Notes: generated by a model from the letters alone, not told the origin. Positions 8,734 to 18,171 are shown, counted from the stretch's first letter. The stretch: 35,825 nucleotides of DNA from Sideroxydans sp. (GCA_029850585.1 JARCRQ010000009.1:1-35825); one strand, 5' to 3'. Made by a program: numbers and translations.

Positions 8734-9603
8734 ATGAAAATTTTAATCTGCGGCGCGAGCGGTTTTGTTGGGCGACATCTCACGCAAGCCTTGCGTGATG
8801 AGGGACACAACGTGGTTCGCGCAGTGCGTAGCCCATCTGAAGCGAACGACATTGCGGTAGATTTTTGCCACGACACACACGCTGATATTTGGCTGCCGCG
8901 TTTGGCAAATATCGACGTCGTCATCAACGCGGTCGGCGTATTGCGCGATAGCGTAAAAAATCCCATGTCCGCTTTGCTTAGCCATACGCCAGTCGCGTTG
9001 TTTGCCGCTTGTGAAAAATCCAACGTACCGCGCGTCATACAAGTTTCCGCGCTCGGTGTGGATAGCGGCATAGCCGTGCCGTATTTCCGTCATCGCCTGA
9101 CGGCAGAAGCCGCGCTGCGCAAGCTGCCAGCACGCATCAAAACCTTATGCCTACGACCTTCGGTGATTTATGGCGCGGATGGCGCAAGCGCGCAAATGTT
9201 TAGGACGATGGCAAAATTACCCGTGCAAATGTTACCGATGGGCGGCGTGCAAGGCTTGCAGCCCGTGCATATCATTGATGTCTGCGCTGCCGTGCAAAAC
9301 TGGCTAAACGATGCAAATGCAAGCAGCCTCAGCGTGGATGCGGTCGGCAGCGAGCCAACCACGATGCGCGGCATGTTAGACAGCTACCGCGCGCAACTCG
9401 GACACTCAAGCGCGCTGCATATTGCCCTACCGCAACCGCTCGTAAAAGTCATCGCGCGCCTCGGTGATTTCATCCCCAGCGCGCCGCTATGCTCAGACAC
9501 CTACGCCATGCTCGCCGCTGGCAACACCTCGTCAGCATTGGGCTTTAGCCAGTTGCTAGGACGCGAGCCAAAAAGTTTTCAGCAATTTATTCCAGCGAAT
9601 TAA
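8734..9603 (+). CDS. Atypical SDR / NAD(P)-binding epimerase-like protein
   Basis: The protein has 289 residues and begins with a Rossmann motif, ILICGASGFVGRHL (glycines at about 7-13). It then shows DVVINAVGVLRD and VIQVSALGVDSG, with a Y-F-R-H-R-L-T-A-E-A-A-L segment replacing the classical YxxxK. This places it among atypical SDRs related to NmrA and the complex I subunit NDUFA9, which bind NAD(P)H but often lack a known substrate. The ATG has AAGGA 8 nt upstream. It lies 68 bp after gloB and converges with the phosphatase gene, overlapping its end by 4 bp. Confidence 0.8.
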   Translation: MKILICGASGFVGRHLTQALRDEGHNVVRAVRSPSEANDIAVDFCHDTHADIWLPRLANIDVVINAVGVLRDSVKNPMSALLSHTPVALFAACEKSNVPRVIQVSALGVDSGIAVPYFRHRLTAEAALRKLPARIKTLCLRPSVIYGADGASAQMFRTMAKLPVQMLPMGGVQGLQPVHIIDVCAAVQNWLNDANASSLSVDAVGSEPTTMRGMLDSYRAQLGHSSALHIALPQPLVKVIARLGDFIPSAPLCSDTYAMLAAGNTSSALGFSQLLGREPKSFQQFIPAN

Positions 9604-10091
9604 AGCCGCGCACCATGCTGCGCTCGTATCGTTTGCAACAATCCTGTCGCGGCATCTTCGACCAAATCTAACACGCGCTCAAAGCCATCTGCGCCACCGT
9701 AATACGGGTCAGGAACTTCGCGTTCGACATGGTGATGTGCGTGGTGCAAAAACAATTTCGCGCGCGTCTCACTATTAGCAGGCGTGAGCGCATTGAGTAT
9801 CGCCAAGTTGGCTTCATCCATCGCCAGCACATAATCAAAGCGCGCGAAATCTGCCTCGCTCACTTGCCGTCCACGCAAATTCGTCATCGAAAAACCGCGT
9901 TGCTGGGCGGCGCGTTGCGTGCGCAAATCGGGCGGTTCACCGACGTGATAATCATGCGTCCCCGCCGAATCTATTTCGATTTTTTCGCCCAAGCCCGCAC
10001 GCTGCACATATTCACGAAACACCGCCTCCGCTGTGGGTGAACGGCAGATGTTGCCCATGCACACAAACAACACCGCAACCTTTTTACGCAT
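9600..10091 (-). CDS. Low-molecular-weight protein-tyrosine phosphatase
   Basis: The protein (163 residues) has the family signature VLFVCMGNICRSPTAE near its N-terminus: the P-loop C-X5-R is Cys11 to Arg17, with the following Ser18. The general acid is Asp128 in VPDPYYGG. Such enzymes dephosphorylate tyrosine on proteins; in some bacteria they control capsule or exopolysaccharide kinases, but no such genes adjoin it here. It is monocistronic, with a divergent selO gene upstream and the convergent SDR gene downstream. Confidence 0.93.
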   Translation of the reverse strand: MRKKVAVLFVCMGNICRSPTAEAVFREYVQRAGLGEKIEIDSAGTHDYHVGEPPDLRTQRAAQQRGFSMTNLRGRQVSEADFARFDYVLAMDEANLAILNALTPANSETRAKLFLHHAHHHVEREVPDPYYGGADGFERVLDLVEDAATGLLQTIRAQHGARL

Positions 10092-10187
10092 GCTTTAGCT
10101 CCCTCAAAAATGTCGCGCATTTAACCATAGTGCGCAATGATTTTTACTTGACCGTTATACTCAGTTTTTTGTCGCCAAAATTTTCTT

Positions 10188-11657
10188 ATGCACAGCTTGC
10201 AACAACTCACTTTTTTACATCGCTATGCGCAACTGGGTAGCGATTTTTCGAGCGAGGTTTATCCCACCCCGCTGCCCGCGCCTTACTTAGTCAGTTTCAA
10301 TGCCGCTGCCGCGCGTCTGTTGGATTTAGACAGCGAGGCGGCTGACCGTCCCGACTTCGCCGAACACTTTTGCGGCAATCGCATTCCGCCCAACGCCCGC
10401 CCTTTAGCCATGTTGTATGCGGGACATCAGTTCGGACACTTTGTGTCGCAATTAGGCGATGGACGCGCAATTTTATTGGGCGAAATTTGCAATGCGGCAG
10501 GGCAATTTTGGGAGGTGCAACTCAAGGGCGCGGGTGCGACACCGTACTCACGACGCGGCGACGGACGTGCGGTATTACGCTCGTCGATACGCGAATATCT
10601 ATGCTCAGAAGCCATGCACGGATTGGGCATTCCCACCAGCCGCGCCTTGTGCATCGTGGGCAGCGATGCAACGGTATATCGCGAATCCGCCGAGACCGCC
10701 GCCGTGCTCACCCGCCTCGCGCCTTCGCATGTGCGCTTCGGTTCGTTTGAAGTTTTTTTCTATCGCGGTCAATTTGAACAGGTTCAAACGCTCGCCGATT
10801 TTGTGATTGAAAATCACTACGCAGAGTTTGCCAACGCAACGGATAAATACCGTTTATTGTTGCGCGAAATCACACGCAGCACGGCTCATCTAATGGCGCA
10901 TTGGCAAGCGGTGGGCTTTTGCCACGGCGTAATGAATACCGACAATATGTCGATACTGGGCTTAACCTTGGATTACGGCCCGTTTGGTTTTATGGAAAAT
11001 TTTAATGCGGGCTATATCTGCAACCACTCCGACCCGCAAGCTCGCTATGCCTATGACCAACAGCCGCAGATTGGGTTATGGAATTTATCCGCGCTGGCAC
11101 ACGCCTTATCCAAGCTGATAGATGAGACACAACGCGATGAAATTTTAGAAGGCTACGCCGCAATTTATTACGAAAAATATGCGGCGTTAATGGGCGCGAA
11201 ATTAGGGCTAAAAAATCCGTCGATAAGCGACTTAGCACTCATCACCTCATGGCTGCAATTACTGCAAAACAGCCAACTCGATTACACCAATACTTGGCGT
11301 AGTTTGAGCAATTTTTCAATAGCCTCCAACGCTGAGAACCACTGGCTGCGCAATCAATTTATCGACCGTGCTGCGTTTGATGAATGGGCGGCAAATTATC
11401 GTGCGCGTCTGCACGCTGAACACAGCAACGATAGCGAGCGAAAAGTGCGCATGGATGCCGTCAATCCAAAATACATCTTGCGCAATTACCTCGCGCAAAT
11501 TGCTATCGAACGCGCCGAACAGCAGCGCGATTTTTCCGAAGTGAACCGCCTATTAGCCTTACTCAGCAAGCCGTTTGATGAGCAGCCCGACATGCAAAAC
11601 TACGCTGCACCACCGCCCGAATCGGCGCGGCAGATTGTGGTCAGTTGCTCGTCTTAA
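10188..11657 (+). CDS. selO: SelO family protein adenylyltransferase (AMPylase)
   Basis: This pseudokinase-fold protein has 489 residues, as expected for YdiU/SelO. Nucleotide-binding and catalytic positions are visible: Lys113 in VQLKGAGATPYSR, the DGRAVLRSSIREYL segment, Asp252 in VMNTDNMS and Asp262 in TLDYGPFGF. SelO transfers AMP to Ser, Thr or Tyr of target proteins and is linked to oxidative stress. The C-terminus ends in VSCSS, keeping the redox-active cysteine that is selenocysteine in vertebrates. No obvious ribosome site precedes the ATG. It converges with the diguanylate cyclase gene, leaving only 3 bp between stops. Confidence 0.93.
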   Translation: MHSLQQLTFLHRYAQLGSDFSSEVYPTPLPAPYLVSFNAAAARLLDLDSEAADRPDFAEHFCGNRIPPNARPLAMLYAGHQFGHFVSQLGDGRAILLGEICNAAGQFWEVQLKGAGATPYSRRGDGRAVLRSSIREYLCSEAMHGLGIPTSRALCIVGSDATVYRESAETAAVLTRLAPSHVRFGSFEVFFYRGQFEQVQTLADFVIENHYAEFANATDKYRLLLREITRSTAHLMAHWQAVGFCHGVMNTDNMSILGLTLDYGPFGFMENFNAGYICNHSDPQARYAYDQQPQIGLWNLSALAHALSKLIDETQRDEILEGYAAIYYEKYAALMGAKLGLKNPSISDLALITSWLQLLQNSQLDYTNTWRSLSNFSIASNAENHWLRNQFIDRAAFDEWAANYRARLHAEHSNDSERKVRMDAVNPKYILRNYLAQIAIERAEQQRDFSEVNRLLALLSKPFDEQPDMQNYAAPPPESARQIVVSCSS

Positions 11658-11660
11658 TTT

Positions 11661-14366
11661 TCAGCACCCAGCAGCATCTGAAGTATTCACCTTCTGGCGG
11701 GTGTTAAATTTGGGGGGATTACCGTTTGACAGCACCAGTGCGACAAAATCGGCTAAGCACACAGGCTTGCTGTACAAATAACCTTGATAGGCGTGGCAGC
11801 CGTGTTGCAGCAAAAAATCGCGTTGCGCGGTCGTTTCTACGCCTTCGGCAATGACATTTAATTGCAGCGATTTGGACATGGCGATAATCATTTCGACGAT
11901 GGCGGCATCGTTCGGATCAGTAGAAATATCGCGCACAAACGATTGGTCAATTTTGATTTGGTCGAGGGGTAATTTTTTCAAATACGCCAAGGATGAATAG
12001 CCTGTACCAAAATCATCCAAAGAAAACCTCACGCCGATTTTTTTCAGTTGCTGCATTTTTTCAATCACGCTGTCGATGTCTTGCAACATCGAACTCTCGG
12101 TTAACTCCAGCTTTAAGCACGCTGGATTCGCCCCCGTAAATTGCAGCAAGCGGGTTAATTTTTCGACAAAATCGGCGCGACTAAATTGACGTTCGCTGAC
12201 GTTCACAGCCAGCTTGAGATGGCTCATCACGGGGTCGTCTTGCCAGACTTTTAACTGCACCACGGCGCGCTTCAAAATCCAATCGCCAATCGGCACGATT
12301 AGGCCACTCTCTTCCGCCAAAGGAATAAATTCATCGGGATAAATCATGCCTTGTTCGGGATGCTGCCAACGCAACAAAATCTCCGCACCTATCACGCGCT
12401 CATCGGCATCAACTTGGATTTGGTAATACAGTTGCAATTCGTCGGCGCGCGCTATCGCGGCGCGTAAATCAGCCTCCAATGCGTCGCGTTGTTCGATTTG
12501 TTTTTGTATCTCGGCATCATAAAAACGGAACACGCCGCGCCCCGCCGCCTTGGCTTGATACATCGCGCTATCGGCATGTTTAAGCAATCCATCGACCGAG
12601 CTTTGATGCCCTAAAAACAGGCACACACCCATGCTGCTACTGCTTTGGTATAGATACTCGTCGAGTTCATAAGGCTGCGCCAACATGCGCGTAATTTTTT
12701 CGGCGACCAATTCGGTTTGATGCATCGCCACCTCTTCATGGTTACTGAGTGATTCCAAAATAATCACAAATTCATCGCCGCCTAACCGCCCTACCGTGTC
12801 CCCTTCACGCAAGCAGCTGCGCAGCCGAGTAGAGACTTCTAACAACAGTAAATCGCCCACATCATGGCCGCGCATATCGTTGAGTTTTTTGAAATTATCT
12901 AAATCCAAAAACAGCACTGCGCCATAGCTATGGCTATGCTCACTCATCGCCACCGCGTGCTTCAAATTGTCCATCAGCAAACGCCGATTAGGCAGCTTGG
13001 TTAAGGGGTCATAAAACGCCAACAAGTTGATTTCGTATTCGTCCATTTTTTGCTGAGTAATATCGCGGCACACCCCCAACAAGCGTTGTTCATCACGGCT
13101 GACTTTGACAAAGGCTTCTAAATTGCGCACTTGCCCATTCGTCAAACAGACGCGAAATTGCAAATGAAACTCTTGCTGCACACCGTGCAATGCCTGTTTG
13201 AATGCCTTATCCAAGCCGCCTAAATCTTCCGCATGGATATTTTTTTGGTACTCCTCATAACTGATGTAGGCATCACTTTGCATGGGCAGGTCGTGCAACT
13301 CGCAGGCGCGCGCATCAATGTGCATCAAATTATTGACTAAATTAAAATCGACCACGCCTAACTTAGCCGCTTGCGTGGCTAAAGACAGTCGTTCCACCAT
13401 CAACTTGCGCTGCTTTTCGACTTCTTTGCGCGGGCTAATATCGCGAAATGTGCCATACACCAAGCCGTCATTAAAAACACTATTAACACTTAATTCGAGG
13501 GCAATTTTGTGTCCATTTTTGTGCAGCAAACGCGTCTCAACTTGGGCTTGATGGTTGCCTTTAGTCAAGCCATCTAAGCGTTGTTGATAGATGGCAACCC
13601 AGTCACGCGGCACTAAAGAAAAATAAGACGTGCCGAGCAAATCAGCGCGCTCATAACCCAATAAATCCAGTGCCGCCTGATTGACGTATTGCAAGATGCC
13701 CGCAAAATTACAAATCAATACCGCATCGGGCGAGGTGTTCATTAAATGATGAAATTTTTGCTCACTCGCCGCGCGCAGCGCTTCTAGCCGCAGCGGTTCG
13801 CTGATGTCGATAAAAGTGACCACCGAACCTGTCACATCTTCGTTTTCATAAACGGGATAAAACCATAGCTCCACAGGCACGGCGCGTCCCGTGCGCGTCC
13901 ACAATACATCGACATCTTCGTGTAATTGATGACCGTCTTTTTGAGCGCGGAACATGCCCGATTGCGTGGCGGAATAATCACTGCCATCGGGCTTGGTGTG
14001 ATGGATTAACTGATGCGCATTTTGACCAATCAAATCAGCTTCGTTGGCATAGTCCAACATGCGTAATGCGGCTTTATTGACGAAGCTAAAGCGACCTTTT
14101 AAGTCCAAGCCATAAATGCCTTCCGCCGCCGAGTCGAGCAATAAGCGCAGGCGTGCTTCACTGACCTGCTTCGCCGCATCTAAGGCATATTTTTGTGTAG
14201 TCACGGCTGCCAGTGCCTGTTGATGCTTGGCGAGCAATTTTTGGTGTGCGCCAGCAGCCGTATCGTGTTGCTGTTGGAGTTTTTTATACAAGGCAAAACT
14301 CAGCACCGTGAGTGCCACGATTACGCCAACAAATACAATTAGTTCCAGCACTGAAAAACTCAACAC
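11661..14366 (-). CDS. PAS-PAS-PAS-GGDEF-EAL sensor protein (c-di-GMP turnover)
   Basis: The protein has about 901 residues. An N-terminal membrane helix (about 5-27) and a coiled-coil stretch precede three PAS-type domains (about 75-190, 200-310 and 320-440), then GGDEF and EAL domains. GGDEF is intact (529-533), with an RxxD inhibitory site (Arg520-Asp523). The EAL core reads EIL (662-664), and DDFGTGYSSL (784-793) and AEGVET are conserved, so both cyclase and phosphodiesterase activities are possible. An ATG at 14417 is open, but a GTG at 14366 with GGGAG 6 nt upstream is preferred. It is the only signalling gene between selO and the rRNA methylase. Confidence 0.9.
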   Translation of the reverse strand: MLSFSVLELIVFVGVIVALTVLSFALYKKLQQQHDTAAGAHQKLLAKHQQALAAVTTQKYALDAAKQVSEARLRLLLDSAAEGIYGLDLKGRFSFVNKAALRMLDYANEADLIGQNAHQLIHHTKPDGSDYSATQSGMFRAQKDGHQLHEDVDVLWTRTGRAVPVELWFYPVYENEDVTGSVVTFIDISEPLRLEALRAASEQKFHHLMNTSPDAVLICNFAGILQYVNQAALDLLGYERADLLGTSYFSLVPRDWVAIYQQRLDGLTKGNHQAQVETRLLHKNGHKIALELSVNSVFNDGLVYGTFRDISPRKEVEKQRKLMVERLSLATQAAKLGVVDFNLVNNLMHIDARACELHDLPMQSDAYISYEEYQKNIHAEDLGGLDKAFKQALHGVQQEFHLQFRVCLTNGQVRNLEAFVKVSRDEQRLLGVCRDITQQKMDEYEINLLAFYDPLTKLPNRRLLMDNLKHAVAMSEHSHSYGAVLFLDLDNFKKLNDMRGHDVGDLLLLEVSTRLRSCLREGDTVGRLGGDEFVIILESLSNHEEVAMHQTELVAEKITRMLAQPYELDEYLYQSSSSMGVCLFLGHQSSVDGLLKHADSAMYQAKAAGRGVFRFYDAEIQKQIEQRDALEADLRAAIARADELQLYYQIQVDADERVIGAEILLRWQHPEQGMIYPDEFIPLAEESGLIVPIGDWILKRAVVQLKVWQDDPVMSHLKLAVNVSERQFSRADFVEKLTRLLQFTGANPACLKLELTESSMLQDIDSVIEKMQQLKKIGVRFSLDDFGTGYSSLAYLKKLPLDQIKIDQSFVRDISTDPNDAAIVEMIIAMSKSLQLNVIAEGVETTAQRDFLLQHGCHAYQGYLYSKPVCLADFVALVLSNGNPPKFNTRQKVNTSDAAGC

Positions 14367-14535
14367 GGCAAACTCCCAAGTGGTTAAGCCCGCAAAAATC
14401 CCACAATTCTGCCACATTAAATCAAACCGTATTACTGAAAATAATAAGGGCGGTGTGCGGACGAGCGCAGGCGCATTTTCGCGCCGCCGCTCGGTGTCGG
14501 GCGGTGTTAATCCAAAAGAGCTTTAGATGAGGCGT

Positions 14536-15318
14536 TTAAGAGGCAACGCGAGCGCGCTGTCGCACCGCTTCAAACAAACAGATTGCGGCGGCGGCGGCGG
14601 CATTGAGAGATTCAACTTTGCCAGGCATGGGAATGGTGATTTGATGCGTAGCGAGAGCGCACAATTCAGTCGACAGCCCCGCGCCTTCATTGCCTAACAT
14701 AAACGCGAGGTCGCCCTGTAACGGGCATTGATACAAGCTCTGCGTGGCTTGCAAGGTCGTGGCAAACAGCGACCCTGAAAAATTTTTCGCCACCGCTAGC
14801 AAATTTTGTTGCGCATAAATTTGCAAGGCAAAATGTCCGCCCATTGCGGCACGCAATACTTTAGGCGACCAAGCATCCGCGCAACCTGTCGATAAAAATA
14901 CCGCATCACATCCCGCTGCCGCCGCCGAGCGCAATATCGAACCTAAATTACCAGGGTCTTGCAGGTCTTCCAATAACAGCGCGAAGTGCGCCGTTATAAC
15001 AGCGGGCGCGAAAGTAGGAATGAGCGCGAGGATGCCCGTAGGCGTTTTTAATTCGGACAACTCGGCAAATAGTTTGTCGTCCAATTGGGTCACGGCAACG
15101 CTCTCTAAACGCGCCAACAACGCGCTAATTTCCGCATTTTGCGCGGCTGCCGCATTCAGCAAAATATGCTGTGGCAACCGTCCGCTATCCAAATACGCCG
15201 CCAATAAATGCGCACCATCCAACAAGGTTAGATTGTCTTCACGACGCGCTTTTGCCGATGAACTGAGCTTGAGCAGCACTTTAAAAAAAGGATTGTCGCG
15301 CGAGGTGATAAATTTCAT
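14536..15318 (-). CDS. TrmH/SpoU-family RNA 2'-O-ribose methyltransferase
   Basis: The protein has about 260 residues. Residues 1-95 form an L30e-like substrate-binding domain (N-terminal SRDNPFFKVLLKLSSSAKAR). The C-terminal SPOUT domain carries the trefoil-knot motifs LLLEDLQDPGNLGSILRSA, FMLGNEGAGLS and IPMPGKVESLNAAAAAAI. Such enzymes methylate ribose 2'-OH in rRNA or tRNA; RlmB-like activity is likely but the target is not readable. An upstream ATG (15345) would add nine atypical residues, so the start at 15318 is preferred. It lies 44 bp downstream of fabG, where acpP is found in many relatives. Confidence 0.9.
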   Translation of the reverse strand: MKFITSRDNPFFKVLLKLSSSAKARREDNLTLLDGAHLLAAYLDSGRLPQHILLNAAAAQNAEISALLARLESVAVTQLDDKLFAELSELKTPTGILALIPTFAPAVITAHFALLLEDLQDPGNLGSILRSAAAAGCDAVFLSTGCADAWSPKVLRAAMGGHFALQIYAQQNLLAVAKNFSGSLFATTLQATQSLYQCPLQGDLAFMLGNEGAGLSTELCALATHQITIPMPGKVESLNAAAAAAICLFEAVRQRARVAS

Positions 15319-15362
15319 TGTTACTTTAGAAAAATATAGGGGCAAATAAACCGCCCGCCGTA

Positions 15363-16106
15363 TCAGTCCATGTACATCCCGCCGTTCACATGCAATGTGA
15401 CGCCGGTGATGTAAGCCGCTGCGGGGCTAGCCAAGAATGAGACGGCCGCTGCGATGTCTTGAGGCTGGCCCAGACGCTTCAATGGCACATGTTCGACCAG
15501 CTTAGCGCGCTGTTCTTCGCCCAATGCATGGGTCATATCGGTGTCGATGAAACCGGGCGCGACACAGTTGACGGTGATGTTGCGGCTGCCGATCTCTTGC
15601 GCCAGCGATTTGGTGAAACCCATCATGCCTGCCTTGGAAGCGGAATAGTTGCTTTGACCCGCATTACCCATGCTGCCCACCACCGAAGCGATGCTGATGA
15701 TGCGACCGCCCCGCGCCTTCATCATGGCGCGCAACACGGCGCGACTCATACGGAACACGGACTTTAGATTGGTCGCCATCACATCGTCCCACTCTTCGTC
15801 GGTCATGCGCGCCAACAAGTTGTCGCGGGTGATACCGGCGTTGTTCACCAAGATCGAGATCTCGCCGAACTGCTTGCGCAACTCGCCCAACACGTGTTCG
15901 GTCTGCGCCGCGTCATTCACATTCAAGGCATAACCTGCACCTTTGATGCCTGCCGCAGCCAAATAATCGCTGATAGCCTGAGCGCCTTTGTCAGAAGTCG
16001 CCGTACCAATCACGGTCGCGCCCTGCTTACCCAGTTCCAATGCAATCGCCTGACCGATACCGCGTGAAGCACCGGTAACCAGTGCAATCTGTCCTTGTAA
16101 TGTCAT
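15363..16106 (-). CDS. fabG: 3-oxoacyl-[acyl-carrier-protein] reductase
   Basis: This classical SDR (247 residues) reduces beta-ketoacyl-ACP with NADPH in fatty acid elongation. It has the TGASRGIG cofactor motif, NNAG, and the catalytic Ser-Tyr-Lys set in SIASVVGS and YSASK. The C-terminal VNGGMYM is typical of FabG. Two ATGs are available: the first (16112) abuts AAGGA with no spacing, while the second (16106) has AAGGA at 6-nt spacing and is chosen. It is the last fab gene of the cluster; acpP and fabF, which often follow, are absent here. Leucine is encoded mostly by CTG, unlike flanking genes. Confidence 0.96.
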   Translation of the reverse strand: MTLQGQIALVTGASRGIGQAIALELGKQGATVIGTATSDKGAQAISDYLAAAGIKGAGYALNVNDAAQTEHVLGELRKQFGEISILVNNAGITRDNLLARMTDEEWDDVMATNLKSVFRMSRAVLRAMMKARGGRIISIASVVGSMGNAGQSNYSASKAGMMGFTKSLAQEIGSRNITVNCVAPGFIDTDMTHALGEEQRAKLVEHVPLKRLGQPQDIAAAVSFLASPAAAYITGVTLHVNGGMYMD

Positions 16107-16126
16107 GTTCATTCCTTTGAAGTTAT

Positions 16127-16154
16127 CTGGTTTCCCGCCTACGCGGGAATGACG
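16127..16154. repeat. Palindromic dispersed-repeat-like element spanning the fabD stop codon
   Basis: A 28-bp segment has 7-bp arms TTCCCGC (16132-16138) and GCGGGAA (16143-16149) around a CTAC loop, with flanks CTGG and TGACG. On the minus strand it begins GTCATTCCCGCG and ends GGCGGGAAACCAG. This closely resembles a dispersed palindromic repeat found in many beta- and gammaproteobacteria, including the dRS3-type family of Neisseria. It encodes the last codons of fabD (V-I-P-A) and its TAG stop. There is no T run, so it is not a standard terminator. Confidence 0.65.
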
Positions 16155-17080
16155 AATGTAGCCAAAGCTTGAGTCAATGCCGCGCCATCGTTGATCGCAC
16201 TGGCTTGCTGATTGGTGTCGATGCGCTTATTCAAACCTGCCAAAACTTTGCCTGGCGCGCATTCCACGTTGTGTGTGATGCCCTGTTTGCCGAAAGCTTG
16301 TACGGTTTCTACCCAACGTACTGGAGAATACAACTGACGTACCAGCGCGTCTTTGATAGAGGCTGCGTCGTTATATGAAGCCACATCGGCGTTGTGCAAC
16401 ACGGGGATAGCCGGCGTATTCACCTGTACATTCTGCAGATAGACACGCAACTGTTCAGCCGCACCCTTGAGCAGACTGCAATGCGAAGGGACACTCATAG
16501 GCAGCATGATGGCGCGCTTCGCGCCCTTTGCTTTTGCCAACTCCATACCGCGTTCCACTGCGGCACGGTTACCGGCGATGACCACTTGACCTGGCGAGTT
16601 GTAGTTCACAGCTTCCAGAACCTCACCTGCCGCACCCTCGGCACACACGGCCCGGACTGCTTCGTCATCTAAACCCAAAATCGCTGCGATACCACCCACA
16701 CCTTCAGGCACAGCGGTCTGCATGCATTGCGCGCGGTAACGAACCAACGGCAATGCATCAGCAAAACTCAAAGCACCCGCTGCGACCAGCGCGGTGTATT
16801 CGCCTAGGCTATGACCCGCCATCATGGCCGGCGTAGCACCCTGTTGCGACTGCCATGCGCGGTACACTGCGACACCAGCTGTCAGCATGATAGGTTGAGT
16901 GTTGACGGTGGCATTCAGGTCAGCGTCGCTGCCTTCAGCAACCAGTTGCCACAGGTCTTGCTTGAGCACTTCTGAGGCTTCGGCAAAGGTATCGCGAACA
17001 GCAGAAAAATCGGCATAGCCGTCCATCATGCCGCGCGATTGCGAACCTTGGCCTGGAAATACGAAAGCGAATCGGGTCAT
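16139..17080 (-). CDS. fabD: Malonyl-CoA:ACP transacylase
   Basis: The protein (313 residues) loads malonyl groups from CoA onto ACP. The N-terminal FVFPGQGSQ loop, nucleophile Ser91 in AGHSLGEYTAL, Arg114 in VRYRAQ and the catalytic His200 in SVPSHCSLL are all present, as is the C-terminal VECAPGKVLAGL. A GGGAGAG ribosome site lies about 9 nt before the ATG. It sits between fabH and fabG as in E. coli. The last four residues and the stop codon are supplied by a palindromic repeat. Confidence 0.96.
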   Translation of the reverse strand: MTRFAFVFPGQGSQSRGMMDGYADFSAVRDTFAEASEVLKQDLWQLVAEGSDADLNATVNTQPIMLTAGVAVYRAWQSQQGATPAMMAGHSLGEYTALVAAGALSFADALPLVRYRAQCMQTAVPEGVGGIAAILGLDDEAVRAVCAEGAAGEVLEAVNYNSPGQVVIAGNRAAVERGMELAKAKGAKRAIMLPMSVPSHCSLLKGAAEQLRVYLQNVQVNTPAIPVLHNADVASYNDAASIKDALVRQLYSPVRWVETVQAFGKQGITHNVECAPGKVLAGLNKRIDTNQQASAINDGAALTQALATFVIPA

Positions 17081-17211
17081 GTTTGATACTCTCCCTTAGA
17101 TTGAATTCTGATGTGATGCAGCAGAACGAAAGAAAAGTGGCGAAAAATCATTCTGTATAAGGTCACACAAAGATTTCTTGGCCATTCGTCCTGCTCTACC
17201 TGATTATGGTG

Positions 17212-18171
17212 TTACCAACGAACCAACAGCGCGCCCCAAGTGAATCCGCCACCTATGGCTTCCAACAATAGATGCTGACCCTTCTTGATACGGCCATCGC
17301 GCACTGCAGTGTCTAGCGCCAGCGGAATGGAGGCCGCCGAGGTATTGCCATGTTTGGCCACAGTCACGACAACATGATCCATGCTCAGACCAACTTTTTT
17401 GGCAGTCGCTTCCATGATGCGGATATTGGCTTGATGCGGTACTAACCAGTCGATGATGTCGGCTGGCAGTTTGTTTTCTTCCAGCAACTCTTCGACCACT
17501 TTGCTGAGCATATTGACCGCGAACTTGAACACCGCTTGACCATCCATCTTGATGAACGGGTCACCCTGTATCTGACCGTTACGGATATTGCCTTCGGCTT
17601 TGAGCATGCCGCGCTGGCTGCCGTCCGCATGCAACTTGGCTGCGATGATGCCAGGTGTCTCGCTCGCTTGCATGACCACCGCACCCGCGCCATCACCGAA
17701 TAACACATAGGTGGTGCGGTCGTTCTTGTCCAAAATGCGTGACAACACTTCCGCGCCGACTACCAATACGGTCTTGGCCTGTCCTGCACGTATATACATA
17801 TCAGCGGTATTCATCGCATAGACGAAACCGCCGCACACTGCCTGCATATCAAACGCAGGACCACCGCTGGTGATGCCTAATTTGTCTTGCAGGATACAAG
17901 CGGTGCTAGGGAATATCTGATCCGGCGTGGTGGTCGCGACGATGATGAGATCGATGTCGTTCGCTGCGATACCTGCCATCTCGATGGCTTTGAGACTCGC
18001 ATGCATAGCCAGATCGCTGGTCAGCTCATTTTCAGCGGCAAAGTGGCGTTCATGGATACCGCTACGCGACACGATCCAGTCGTGCGAGGTATCAACGATC
18101 TTTTCGAGATCATAGTTAGTTAAGGTCTGGGCTGGCAGATAGCTGCCTGTTCCGATGATGCGTGAATACAT
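17212..18171 (-). CDS. fabH: 3-oxoacyl-ACP synthase III (KAS III)
   Basis: This thiolase-fold enzyme (319 residues) condenses acetyl-CoA with malonyl-ACP to start fatty acid synthesis. The catalytic triad is Cys113 in [11 protein letters not shown], His246 in VPHQANIRI and Asn276 in KHGNTSAAS. The C-terminal [13 protein letters not shown] is diagnostic for FabH. The ATG overlaps the plsX stop as TAATG and has AAGGAG 8 nt upstream. A 131-bp gap to fabD follows, long for this cluster, with no RNA gene or clear hairpin seen in it. Confidence 0.96.
   Translation of the reverse strand: MYSRIIGTGSYLPAQTLTNYDLEKIVDTSHDWIVSRSGIHERHFAAENELTSDLAMHASLKAIEMAGIAANDIDLIIVATTTPDQIFPSTACILQDKLGITSGGPAFDMQAVCGGFVYAMNTADMYIRAGQAKTVLVVGAEVLSRILDKNDRTTYVLFGDGAGAVVMQASETPGIIAAKLHADGSQRGMLKAEGNIRNGQIQGDPFIKMDGQAVFKFAVNMLSKVVEELLEENKLPADIIDWLVPHQANIRIMEATAKKVGLSMDHVVVTVAKHGNTSAASIPLALDTAVRDGRIKKGQHLLLEAIGGGFTWGALLVRW

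Noticed and set aside
8676-9093. Two long minus-strand open frames opposite the SDR gene
   Set aside because: They lie wholly or mostly within the SDR gene, whose Rossmann motif and ribosome site identify it as the real gene.
10148-10161. TTGACC followed by TATACT upstream of selO as a promoter
   Set aside because: The boxes are only 2 bp apart, so they cannot act as a -35/-10 pair; no good -35 fits the TATACT.
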